Shown here: one piece after another, positions 10,901 through 21,500 of the stretch
Layout of the letters: every line of letters begins with the position of its first letter
Numbering within the stretch: position 1 is the stretch's first letter
Assembly (NCBI GenBank): GCA_965153455.1
Contig: OZ234498.1
Coordinates: forward strand, 9,238,001 to 9,302,000
DNA length: 64,000 bases
Source: Sphagnum compactum
Taxonomy: Eukaryota; Bryophyta; Sphagnopsida; Sphagnales
Direction of reading: 5' to 3'
Translations under genes and position numbers: made by a program
Notes under the pieces: model-generated
The model's input: only the letters and a program-made list of their open reading frames with translations
The model's database searches: none
Told to the model about the DNA's origin: nothing

Positions 10901-13900
10901 CCAGTCAATGAGGCTCTTGCAGCTGCTGATGGTATACTTGGAAGGCATGCACTTGACTTTTATAAACTGGAGGGAAGGGGTGGATTTTCAGCATCCACAG
11001 ACAATTTGCAGAGGTTGCAGTCATTTTCGGGTACTAATCTTGTATCATTGGACCGATCCCAATCATTCACACCAAGATTGCCCCCTTCTATTCAAGATTC
11101 ACCAAAGGCAAACAAGGAGACAAATGGGTTCAATGCTGTATTTCAAAAAGAGACTATGAGAGTGGAAGGAGAGCAAAAGGGCACTTCAGCAGAGACCATG
11201 GTGGTGAAACATGTCCGCTTACTCTATGCAGATGGCTCTGGACAAAGGCGTTGCCGAGTATGTTCCGTCAGAATAAAATCCTCTGGAGCCACTGTCTATT
11301 GGTCTTTGATGAGGGGAGGGATTTGAGAAACTGGGATATTTGATCAAAGATGTTTTGTTAGTTTGTTGTGCTCTCATTTGTGGCAATTGGAAATGTGCAA
11401 TGCAAGCAGCAATTGGACCCAGGCTCAATCCTGGGAGGGTCTCAGGGGGCAGGATCCTTTCCTGTCTAATGTGCAGAGCCCCTTTTGCAAACATGCTTGT
11501 ATGACATTTGCATGTGACCATTGGTGTGATGCAGGTGATTCCCATTGGGAGATATGCAGAGGTTTCAATGGACTACGGGGTAGGGTTGACACAGGCATGC
11601 ATGGGCATGACATCCTTTTCTGATGCTCCAGCACCAAACAGTGGAGTAACTAATGTTGGTGAAATCCGATTAATGCCTGATGCATCCACTAAACACAGGC
11701 TGCCTTGGTACAATTTTTTTCTCTGTTGGCCTGCTCTTTTGAGGGTTTTTGTCATTGGCATTTGGTAGGAGGGAGGCCACATATGACTCCAGCACATGCT
11801 TGATTGGTTAAAACCCTTTGCATGAAAAGATGCAACTGCTGCCTGTAGGTGCCCAGAGCATGAGCTCGTATTGGCTGACATGCATGTGAAGCCTGGGATA
11901 CCATGGCAGTTATGCCCTCGAAGTGTTCTTCGTCGTGTTGCTCTCAACCTTGTCAAAGAATTTGGTCTGGTATGAAGTGATTTCAATCCCTTTTGCTTAT
12001 TGCTTTTACCTATCAAAGGATGCCTAGCAGTCAGGCGCTAATTTTTCCTTCAGCCACAGATTTCCAAACATGGCAGTATGTTTGATCAGCAAATTCTTGT
12101 TTTGTGTAATTGGTAAGCAGAGGTGGGTCTCTGCTGAAAATCTGTTAGGATTGAGCTGCTCTTACTCTGTACTTAGATGTACCCAGTTGTCAGAACATCT
12201 GACATGTTAATAATGATACTGCCCATCAAAGAAGCACCACTCACACTGATACACTGACCTCTGAAGTTGTGTACAACAGGTTGTACGGGCTGGGTTTGAA
12301 AGTGAGTTTTACCTATTGAAACGATCCACTGGGTAAGTACGGAGCCACTGATTTTTCTACCATCTGTTGTAGAGGCTCTCTCATTTCTTGTCATTGTCAA
12401 CTGCAAGATCACCTGCATCTGGTCATTACCACACCTGTGTTGTATCACCCATGTCCTAATCTGTTGTCGTTTTCATTTACTAATCAGAAGCAAAGTTCAA
12501 ATGCAGGCCAAAGAGATGGGAGGGAATGGATGTCACCCCATATTGCTCATCAGCTGGATTTGATGCCGCTTCTCCTGTTCTGTCTGAAATCCATAGCACC
12601 TTGGCATCTCTAGATGTGAATGTTGAGCAGGTACTTGATATTGAATTTTTTTTTTCATCTGGATTGCAACAGTAACTTCAGTACATTGCTGCTACCTGTG
12701 AACAAGTGATGCTTTTACCTGTTATCTGAAGCAGTCAGACGTTCAGACAGGTGAACTGGACTTGTGTAACTTTGTTCAGAGCAAAAGGAGTTCTGTAAGG
12801 TAGTGAAGTGTTATAAAGAGACATGGTTGATTTGTGCTGGAAAATGTCGCAGATGCATTGTGAGTCAGGTGGGGGTCAGTTTGAGATGGTGGTAAGCCAC
12901 AGTCCATGTCTACGAGCAGCTGATAATCTTCTCCTGCTACGGGAAGCTGTGACAGCAGTAGCAAACAAACATTCTCTCCATGCCACTTTCTTGCCAAAGT
13001 GAGTATATGTTTCAAATGAGAATTTAAGGGCCGACCATGACATATCCTCTTTATGATACTGCATCTACAGATTCCAGTTAAGAATGGGTTTGACACAGGG
13101 TGTCCTTGCTGCAAATCGCAATCTCTTGACCGTTCAGTTGAAATCTGCATGCAGGTATTCCAAAGCTGACGCAGGTAGTGGTGCACATGTGCATCTCAGC
13201 ATTTGGCAAGGGAACCGAAATGTGTTCATGGGCTCGGGTCCAGGATCAAAGCATGGAATGTCCAAGGCAGGCCAAGAATTCATGGCTGGAGTTCTTCTTC
13301 ACCTTCCATCAATTCTAGCTTTCACAGCTCCAAATCCAAACAGGTTTGTTTCTTGGGGGGCCAATTTTGGGCAGTGTTCCTCCTCCTCGTATCTTTGAAA
13401 TTTTTTGTTGCCAGGATGGTTTTTAATCGGATTGGGTGTGCAGTTATGCTCGCATCCTACCAAATACGTGGAGTGGTGCTTATCAATGCTGGGGTCGGGA
13501 TAATCGAGAAGCACCCATTCGCACTGCTAGTCCTCCAGGGGTGGATGCAAACATGGTCAGCAATTTTGAGATCAAAGCTTTCGATGGATGTGCTAACCCA
13601 CACCTGGGCCTGGCTGCAATTATTGCATCTGGCATAGATGGCTTGCGTAAACATCTGCAACTGCCAGAACCAGTCGGTATGTAATTTCCTTTGGTTTCGT
13701 ACGCATCCTTCTCATTTTACTTGTCTATTTTGCAAATGTTTCTTCTGGATGGTCATCACGCAGTTTCTGCATCTTCTGTCAGGGTACTGTCAAAACAAAT
13801 ACCAACTATGGTAGTTCCTTTTACGAGTCCCTTGTTGATGATGTTTGAGACTTTTCCTCTCAAGAAGCTCAAATTCTTTCTCTTGGGATGGGGATGTAAG

Positions 13901-14275
13901 AGGTAAACCCGGACGAGTTGGAACCTGGCAAGGTTAATCGGTTGCCAAGGGCATTGGAACAGGCAGTTGAAGCCCTTGAAGCTGACAGGGCCCTTCGGGA
14001 TCTTCTTGGGCCCCAATTACTCACAGCCATATGTGCAATTCGGAAGGTGCATATGAAAGTGCAATATCTTCACACTGTGTGTGCATAGTTTTCATTATAT
14101 GTGTCATTCGCAGTTATCCTGTTTAAAAATCTATGCAAATCATCTGCACCCGCAAATTCATCAAGTTGTTTTAATGACTTGGGGCATTATGGTTGCTGCT
14201 GTCTATGTGAAGGCTGAAGTCCAATACTACAAAGGCAAAGAGGACCTAGAGGAACTTCTTGTCGATCGTTATTGA
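7944..14275 (+). CDS. Amidohydrolase-glutamine synthetase fusion (NodGS/FluG-like), 18 coding exons
   Basis: Plant NodGS proteins join an amidohydrolase-like N-terminal half to a type I-like glutamine synthetase half, related to fungal FluG. Exons: 7944-8129, 8268-8519, 8670-8728, 9216-9328, 9539-9647, 9891-10047, 10329-10424, 10628-10676, 10836-11257, 11535-11707, 11849-11969, 12280-12332, 12507-12630, 12853-12998, 13155-13343, 13444-13676, 13901-14046, 14213-14275. All phases join, giving 2691 nt or 896 aa, against about 850 aa remembered for the Arabidopsis homologue. The N-terminal half has the metal-site HxH (DAHAHN, His26 and His28), IAAYRSGL, PLQIHTGFGDKDL and STDGY. The C-terminal half has GMTSFSDAPA, ESGGGQFE (about 642-649), GSGAHVHLSIW (about 694-704), NTWSGAYQCWG and NPHLGLA. 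The linker around residues 400-460 is Ser/Lys-rich and variable. I chose the first ATG of the conserved frame, MEESIREQD. Catalytic competence of either half is untested. Confidence 0.93.
8729..9215 (+). other. Probable U12-type AT-AC intron in the NodGS gene
   Basis: The exon ending TTGGAATC is followed directly by ATATCCTTG, the near-invariant 5' site of AT-AC minor-class introns. A branch-like CTTAAC lies at 9193-9198, and CAC follows 17-18 nt later, ending at 9215. Splicing here joins phase 2 to phase 2 and restores the family sequence (WTLESFDRRFVATLES, then LSQKVVAFKSIAAYRS). No GT-AG alternative I tried gives the right phase with the family alignment. An AG ending 6 nt after the branch A would also be in phase but is too close. 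Confidence 0.75.
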
Positions 14276-14679
14276 TCACCAGAACGCAGTCTGTAACGCA
14301 GTCTGCCTGTGATGCAACGGTATGGTCCTTGAATCCTTGATTTTCTGGTCCCTAGAATTTTTCCAACACTAAGTAGTGAACTGCATATTTGAGCTGATTT
14401 TCCTGCAGCCTGCTTCCTGATCCTGCCCAGTTGACCTCAAGATCATAATGTCCATTGCTTCTTGCTTTGGTTAAGAGTTTTTGGAAGTGCCAAATCTAAA
14501 CAAAGGGTGGTGCCTTCTGTGTTGTTGCTGCTCTGTGGCAGGTTCGACTTGCCAGAAACAAGATCCAGTTATTAACTAAAATTTGTGTGCATAGAAGAAA
14601 GCAGAAGAAAAAAGAATGATTCTAAGCTGGGCCTTTCCATGTGAGGCATTATTAGATGGTGGAGGGCCTGAACAAGCAT
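14276..14679. other. 3' flank of the NodGS gene
   Basis: Likely 3' untranslated region and short spacer, up to the outer edge of the large inverted repeat. No further gene is seen. Confidence 0.45.
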
Positions 14680-15171
14680 TGAAAGCAAGAGTTGGAGTTG
14701 CTGTAACTAGGAAAAGTAGAAAGAAGTCTTAGAAGATGAAAATCCAACAGATCAAAGTCGATGACAAGAGTCGCAATGATTTGGTTTGGTTTGATGTATT
14801 CAACCTTGGTATGTTCTTTGATGTGCTATTTGCGAGCACATCAATTTGGCACTACAATTTGTGAAATAAATCTTGGTAGCTGGCACAAAGGGAGCAGATC
14901 AACCTGGTGAAGGGAGAAGCATCAATTTTGTCCAACAAAAATGGGGCCTTCTAGACAGCCATTGTAATGAGATCCCCCGCCTCTCAAGCTATGGACGGTG
15001 TTGTTGAACTGTGGAAATTGACTTTAGGTTTGGAATATATCCCCGTTCTGGATTGGGTGTGTCCTTGAAAGATCAAACTTTTGGAAGTTCTCTGGCTTTT
15101 TTCTTTTCTTTTCTGTGTTTTCCTTGTGGGGTTTCTTCTTTCTGTCTTCCTCCTTGCTTTATCTCCTCATC

Positions 15172-15520
15172 ATCTTTCAGGATTGTTGAGCCAGCTGTCA
15201 TCATGGCTGCTGAGTACTTTGGTCAACATTTGAAATTGAACTCCACCCACTGCTGGGAGCTGACGAAGTCAGTGAGGATGTTATGAGAACTGGTCACTAC
15301 CGTTCATGTTGCTGTTAAAGGTCTCTGCACGCATGTGCTGGTGCTGTGGAAGGTCTCTGAACACAGGTGCTGCTGGTGTTGAAGGTATCTTGTTGCTATT
15401 GTTCAAAGCACTGAAAAATCACGTTTCCAGGTTTTGTCTTTCTTGCTCGATTGTTGGGGTTTGGGTTTTCTCTTTTTCCTCCTCACTACTGTTGTCAGAT
15501 CTGAAATAGACTCTGTAACT
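15172..15520 (+). repeat. Dispersed repeat family, copy 2 (inside left U2 arm)
   Basis: Shares ordered words with the other copies: CCACTGCTGGGAGCTGA, GTCACTACCGTTCATG, TTGCTGTTAAAGGTCT and TTGTCAGATCTGAAAT. It links the first-half type (5.1 and 55.3 kb) with the second-half type (37.7 and 53.8 kb), so the full unit is probably several hundred bases longer than any single copy here. Confidence 0.6.
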
Positions 15521-15840
15521 TGATTGTTGGTTCATGTCGGACGAAGATCGGCGTCTGTTCTTACTCGACCCTCTCACGTTTCCTCTCAATGTGGAGTATT
15601 TAGTGCTTCATTTTCTTTGTTTCCACGAACGAGGGACATTCTTAAGGCCTTCGATGCAGCTGTGACTGTAATCAGGCCACCTGCCAGGAATCAAAAGAAC
15701 ACTGCTTCATTAGACAACGAAATTCCTGGAACAGAAATGACCACCATCGCATCGAACAGTTTCGTGTGACCTCTGACTTACAATCCCTAGCACCACAAGT
15801 TTGGTGAGAGAGCGACAGCAGTCACGTATCTTATATCTTA

Positions 15841-16671
15841 CTAGTGGTAACCCGTGCCTGCAAGGCACGACACGGCACTGGGAAAAAACTGGGAGTCCAA
15901 AGGAGACCCCAAAGAACCCCATACTCACAATTGGACGGAATTACAAATACATGATATTTCATCCAAATAAATCACCATGCAAAACTTATCATTAGACGGA
16001 ACTTACGAATGCATAAATATTTCATCCACATAATCAATCCATCCAAAACTCTAAGTGGACAAAACTACAAAATCTTTAACATTTCATCCACAAATCATTC
16101 CTCCTAATTGGACGGAACTGCAAATACATGATATCTCATCCTCATAACCACCCATCCAGAACTCTGAGCTAATTGGACGGAACTAAAAACGTATAATATT
16201 TCATCCACATAATCACAGAACTGAAAACTTATCATTAGACGGAACTTACGAATACATAAATATTTCATCCACATAATCAATCCATCCAAAACTCTAAGTG
16301 GACAAAACTACAAAATCTTTAATATTTCATCCACAAATCATTCCTCCTAATTGGACGGAACTACAAATACATGATATCTCATCCTCATAACCACCCATCC
16401 AGAACTCTGAGCTCATTGGACGGAACTAAAAACGTATAATATTTCATCCACATAATCACAGAACTGCCGGGTTTCACGAAAACCCGGAAAAGAGGAGCCA
16501 GGCAGGTTTTTGGGTGGTTATTTTACTTTTACAATTTGGGATCTGGGTTTCAGGATCTCGACCAGACGGACGGATAGGCGGGTCCCGATCTGGGTTTCAG
16601 GACCTCGACGGACGGACAAGACCTCGACTTTCAGGACCTCGACGGACAGACAAGGCACTTTATATATAAGA
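15841..16671 (-). mobile_element. Non-autonomous Helitron, 831 bp
   Basis: Read on the minus strand it starts TCTTATATATAAAG just after an A (16672) and ends CTAG (15844-15841) just before a T (15840), which is insertion between A and T. A perfect 7-bp hairpin (CGTGCCT/AGGCACG, plus-strand 15853-15869) lies 8 nt inside the CTAG end, as in Helitron 3' ends. The right arm of the inverted repeat shows the uninterrupted empty site, differing only by a duplicated TAAGATA word beside the insertion. It encodes no RepHel protein and so would depend on an autonomous partner. It contains a 243-bp tandem duplication and an 8-bp-stem hairpin CCGGGTTT/AAACCCGG at 16467-16487. Confidence 0.88.
15981..16466. 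repeat. Two-copy 243-bp tandem repeat within the Helitron
   Basis: 15981-16223 and 16224-16466 are near-identical direct copies. Both start AAAACTTATCATTAGACGG and end CATAATCACAGAACTG. Inside each unit the words GACGGAACT and ATTTCATCCACA recur several times, so the unit itself came from a smaller repeat. Confidence 0.9.
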
Positions 16672-17323
16672 TATACGCGCACAGGTTATTGAAGACGCAG
16701 AGCCGAGCGGTGTGACCAGGAGTCCGAGCGCCAAGTTCTGGCTACGGTGAAGGAAGAGACCGTCGTCTTCTTCCTGCACATCATGCAGCAGAGAGGGTGG
16801 CGTGTACCCCCGGCATCGTGGTTGACTTGGGCGACGGCGAGTCTCACGAGATCCGCACGGATGCCCAAGCACTGGGAGATGGTGTGGACCCTTGTGATCG
16901 TTTAGTCGGATCCACGCATCCCTTTCGGGCGGTTTCTGCATCTGGCGGAGTTTCCACCTGCCTGCAGCAAAAGCAGCAACCGACGATGTTCGGAATACAG
17001 GTAGCAGCATGTCCAGGAAGCGTCCAAATCATCATCAACCCATTTTGCATTGAGCTGTGCCGTAATATCACGAGATTCCACCGCCGACTATCGTGAAGAC
17101 TCCACCAAATTGCGGGCGAAATGAAGGCGGGTGTCCATGCATCCCGGAGGCGGACGACATGCCGAAGAATCCCGATGTGCGTCAACGAGGAGGCTTGTCC
17201 AAGAAGACACGAGAGGGAGAAGGAAGGAAGCAAGGAGCTTTACAGAAGCGCAAGTGGAAGACGGAGACGGCAGCAGGCAAACAAAGGGAGAAACAGGGGA
17301 GGCAGGGAGGGAGGGAGAGATTA

Positions 17324-17370
17324 AACCCATATGGAATGGCGGGACGCGAGGGTTGGGAGCAATATATAAA
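17324..17370 (+). promoter_or_regulatory. U2 snRNA promoter: USE-like element and TATA box
   Basis: TATATAAA lies at 17363-17370, 25-32 bp before the RNA start. AACCCATATGG at 17324-17334 matches 8 of 11 positions of the plant upstream sequence element RTCCCACATCG. This is the two-element layout of plant snRNA promoters. The USE match is imperfect. Confidence 0.55.
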
Positions 17371-17394
17371 GCGGGTGGGTGCGAGCGGGAAAGC

Positions 17395-17584
17395 ATACCT
17401 TTCTCGGCCTTTTGGCTAAGATCAAGTGTAGTATCTGTTCTTATCAGTTTAATATCTGATACGAGGCTCATCGAGCCTCATGATATTAATCTAATTTTTC
17501 TCGGGGGCGGGCCCGTGCGGTAGCTTGCTACCTGGGCCCGCGCGCGTCGCCTTGGTTTTGCACTACTTCCTAGGCTGGCACACC
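17395..17584 (+). ncRNA. U2: U2 spliceosomal snRNA (left copy)
   Basis: The 5' end is ATACCTTTCTCGGCCTTTTG, the hallmark start of U2. It is followed by the branch-point-pairing GTAGTATCTGTTC, the stem region around GATACGAGGCTC/GAGCCTC, an Sm-like site AATTTTTC and the plant 3' stem-loops ending GGCTGGCACACC. Length is about 190 nt, normal for plant U2. U2 pairs with the intron branch site in the major spliceosome. Promoter and 3' elements are present, so the copy looks functional. The 3' end is placed by family resemblance and may be off by a few bases. Confidence 0.96.
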
Positions 17585-17609
17585 CCTCCCTCCGGGGACC
17601 CAAACAACG

Positions 17610-17627
17610 CAAACTGGATTAGTTTAG
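17610..17627 (+). terminator. Plant snRNA 3'-box-like element
   Basis: CA, nine bases, then AGTTTAG approximates the plant Pol II snRNA 3'-end signal CA(N3-10)AGTNNAA, 26 nt past the U2 end. One position differs. The other arm has the same word. Confidence 0.5.
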
Positions 17628-17862
17628 TGACATGGCGATACGACGCGCATGCAGAGTCCGATATCTAGTGGATGGGGGCAATGGAACGCTGATGCTAATT
17701 CCAACACATACACCATTTAAAAATTTTAACAAATCTAGAATTAAGGAAAAAATGCTTACTAAAAACAGGGTCAGTAGAAATTATCACCATGATAATTATT
17801 ACCCATGCTTCCAAATTAATCGAATTAGAGAATTGCAACAACAATTTACCACATAAGCACAG

Positions 17863-18015
17863 TTGGGGAGTTGGGGAGGGAGGGAAGGTGGGGGAAAAAG
17901 ACTTGGGGTAAAGTGGGGGAGGGGGGTAGGCAAGGAGGAAGGGAAGGGGTGAAGAAAAAAGATATGGGAGAAAGTAAGGGGCCAGGGTGGGGGTGCGGGG
18001 AGGGAGGGGTTGAGG
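17863..18015 (+). repeat. Polypurine (G/A) tract downstream of U2, left arm
   Basis: About 150 nt that is nearly all purine on the plus strand with many G-runs (GGGAGG, GGTGGGGG, GGGGAGGGAGGGG). Such a tract could form triplex or G-quadruplex structures. The mirror copy is at 27782-27934. Confidence 0.8.
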
Positions 18016-18553
18016 TTAGGATTTTCATTCCATATCCTTTGCCCACACTCCATTATTTAAACCCATATAGGTAGATCAAAGGAATCAAGTTCAAATAAAA
18101 CCAACAATCTTCTTACATTGGAATTTTCAAAAGATGAACCTGTCAAAGAGGTTCCACTTCATTTGAAAAAGAAGGGCTTTGATACAGCTAGACTCTCCTA
18201 CATAGGCCTTAACATTCAGAAAGCTCTTAACACCCATTGGGTCAAGTTTGGTTAACCTTGCTTTTACCTGGGTTGGGTCTGGGTCTAGGTCTTTGGATAT
18301 TTGCCTAACCTGGGCTGGGTCTTGTCCCATGTAGACCTGCTGAGCCTAGTTCTGATAACCAAACCCAACCAAAAACTTGAAACTGCCCAACATTGTTACA
18401 AACACTCTTCAATTAAAATATACCCTCTCTTGGGTGGTACCAGGAATGTCACAAGGTCATTTTGTGGACTGTCTTGACGTCATTAACGATTTATGATTTT
18501 TTGAAACAACTTTTTTATATTCTTATATTATGCACATCATGGATTTTCTAATG

Positions 18554-21500
18554 GTGAAAAAACAACGAGCAATTTCGCAGTTGTTGGCTTTCTAATGTGG
18601 CATATGATGTCTGTCAATTTCCTATCAATGTTGTATTGAACTATTTAGTCTTAATCTTGCATTTGTTGAACTCCATGCAAACTAGTTTGTGGGTATGGCC
18701 TTTTATGCGGTTTTTTCTCGCATATTTTTGAGTATGGGATTGCATTGGTTTGGGTGTGGGGGAGCCAAGAAATGAATATTGAAAAAGGGTGTGTGGTGGT
18801 AAGCTTCACTTGTGCAAGGAAAGCAATGAAAACAACACATGGTTCAAGAGTTGCAAAGAGGGAAAGAGATCTTGTGAAGTCAACCTCATGTGGTAAGTGA
18901 TAATGTTCCTCTAGGTTTTTGAGACTACATCTCAAGTGTATGCTTTTAATTTCCATTTGTGAGTAGGTGCAAAAATAGTTCACAATCCCATATTAGTTGG
19001 CCTTCAAATATTTCATAAATTGCTTTAATGTCATTATAATTCTTCAATGTTCTTTTATTGTTTATTCTAGTTATAAATATTTCATATCAATGAATTAGCC
19101 TTCTACAATTGGATCTAGACAGTCATTTAGTTATGTTTGTTCGTGCAAATATTTTATCTCATGTTATCTCTAACACTTTTAAGACGAGAATAAGTGTGTC
19201 ATGTTACCTAAACTAGGTGTCGTGCATGATCTAACTACTATGCAACTTGTAAACATATTTGATGTTTTTATTTACTTTTACAACAGATAGATGTAAATAT
19301 CCACAAATGATTAAAAAAAATTCTGCACACAATGCTTGTCAACTTGGTATTCATTTGAAACATTTTGATGTGTAAATGTATGTGGCAATTTCTACATGCT
19401 TAATACCATTTGAAAATTGTTTGATTTAGGCATTAGTACAATGAATCATGATGTTAGTACATAGTTACAATGTGCATCAAATTATTCAAGTGGATCAAGA
19501 TTATTAATTAATGTAATTTTGTTGTGTTTTATAAATATCACATGACTTAACTCTAATTTGACCTAACCCTAGGACTCAACCTAGTTGAAAGTTCAAACTT
19601 CATATAAGTTTACTTTTGCTTTTTGGTTATTTATGTGAGGGCATGGCTACACAAGGGGGGTTAAACTCCAAATTTGACTTGTTAGTTCCTCGAAATGAAG
19701 TTGAACAAAGCTCACACATGCCAATGTCAAAATGCATGTACATAGTAATCCTATCAAGAGGTCATAGGTTGATAGCTAGCTAATGCAACAAATGGGAAAA
19801 CTTGGGGGTCAATCAATGTTAGTTTTTAGTTCCATTAAAAGGGAAATCAAATTGAGAGTGGATGAAAGTTGGACAAATAACAAAGTTCAACATGCAATTT
19901 CATTTTCGAAGTCAATACTAATTTTGAATTTTTTCATAGTGTTTGGAGGCACACACAAAACATTAGAACATTGATGTGATTGAATGAAAGGCATTTGCAA
20001 ATAAAGGAGATGAGGACCCCCAAAAAAATTGTTTTATTTTTTATATTTTATTTTTTTTATGGGAGGTGGTGTGGGTGAAGGGGGTATTTTTCTAATTTGG
20101 TTTTAATCACCAAAAAGTGTTCAAGTATGAATGGATGTCAAAGTTGCTAAGATGCCAAAATGGTTGTTGTTTGTCCTAATGGTGGGGTCTATTTTGTGAG
20201 AAGATTAATTTTATCAAAGAATTTCAAGTTATTTTCGTATATATGTGTATATCATTTGGGCAATCAATTTTTTTTAATTGTAAAGCATGTTTGTCTACTT
20301 TGATGTTCATAGATATTTTATTAGTTGGGTGCAATCACAATCAAACAAGCCAACATGATTACTTTGCAAAATGACTATCATGGCTTTCTTTTTTCAGTCC
20401 TTGTGACTTTTGCATATACATGAATTTTTCAATGAAATATTTTATAACTTGTTACTAAATACTTATAGTTTTTTCTAATTTACATCACATTTTTTATGTT
20501 AGTCTTTTTCAAATAACTATGAATTTTTTTTAAGTGTAAAACTATTGTTAGATTCTACATTTCATCTTGAAAAATATCATAATTTGAATTCCTTCCAATA
20601 TATGTTAAATTTTTTGGGTTTTAGTTTTTATTATCATAAGCTTATAACTTTGTTTTGTATGTCATGTGTATTTCACACCATTTGCATGTTGTAAAGGACT
20701 TTTGAATTTTTGAGATTTTAAAAACATACGTTGAATTTTAGAAAAGATCAAATTTCATAAATTTTTAATTATGAGTGTTTTTTGAGTGTGGATAATAGGT
20801 TATTATCATTTTTTTTATCATTAGAAATTTATTAAGAAAGTCCTTGGCATAGTCCTTTGTCAAATGTACTACTTTTGATGTAATTGTTTTTCAAGTTCAA
20901 AAGTCCTTTATTAAATTGAAACCCAAAAACAAATTAAATGAGTTTTTCATTTGAATTCTTAAACATTCATATTACTCATTTAATACAACTTCCCATTATT
21001 AACATGACATTAAAGTGGCACCACATAAATATTTGTAACAAAATTGGAATTTTTTTCAGTCGCCCAACGAGCTTTTTGGCTCATTTGACTATGATCGCAC
21101 CCATTTGCAATGCATGTGTTTTGGTTTTCAAAATAATAGTGATAAAATCTATTCAATTTTCTTGTCATAAAAAATAATAACTTGAAGTGATTACAAGTAT
21201 TGGTGGGCAAAAACACATTCAAAAGAGCCACGCAAGTGAGTGGACATTCCTTAAAGTTGCATTTTTGTATGTTTGAAAGATCACAAATGAAGCATAATAG
21301 TTTGGATTGTCATTTGCAAGTTTACATGCATGTTCAAAGTTTTTAAACCTTGAGAATGGACAATTTTATTTTTTTTCAAATGTCTTTTTTTTTTACCAAA
21401 TGTGCACCATTCTTTCTAAAAATTGAAACGGATTCTAACATTGATGATTAGAAGGGAAAAAGGAATTGAACTAATGATTCTTTTTTTAATAATCGATTTG

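Larger units (their letters stand above)
14680..18553 (+). repeat. Left arm of a large inverted duplication carrying U2
   Basis: Inverted copy of 27237-30411. The outer edge is near AGTTGGAGTTGCTGTAACT and the inner edge near GATTTTCTAATG. From about 16686 to about 18430 every position I compared pairs with the right arm at a constant coordinate sum of 45797, without indels. Outside that core there are substitutions and indels: about 4 percent over a 240-bp sample at 14741-14980, an 831-bp Helitron found only here, and a 141-bp segment found only in the right arm. A short frame at the outer end (QQIKVDDKSRNDLVWFDV) is shared with the other arm but is not recognised. Confidence 0.93.

Noticed and set aside
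17088-17523. Overlapping open frames on both strands around the U2 gene (108-130 codons)
   Set aside because: They overlap the snRNA, its promoter and each other on opposite strands, and recur only because the whole arm is duplicated. They have no protein motif.
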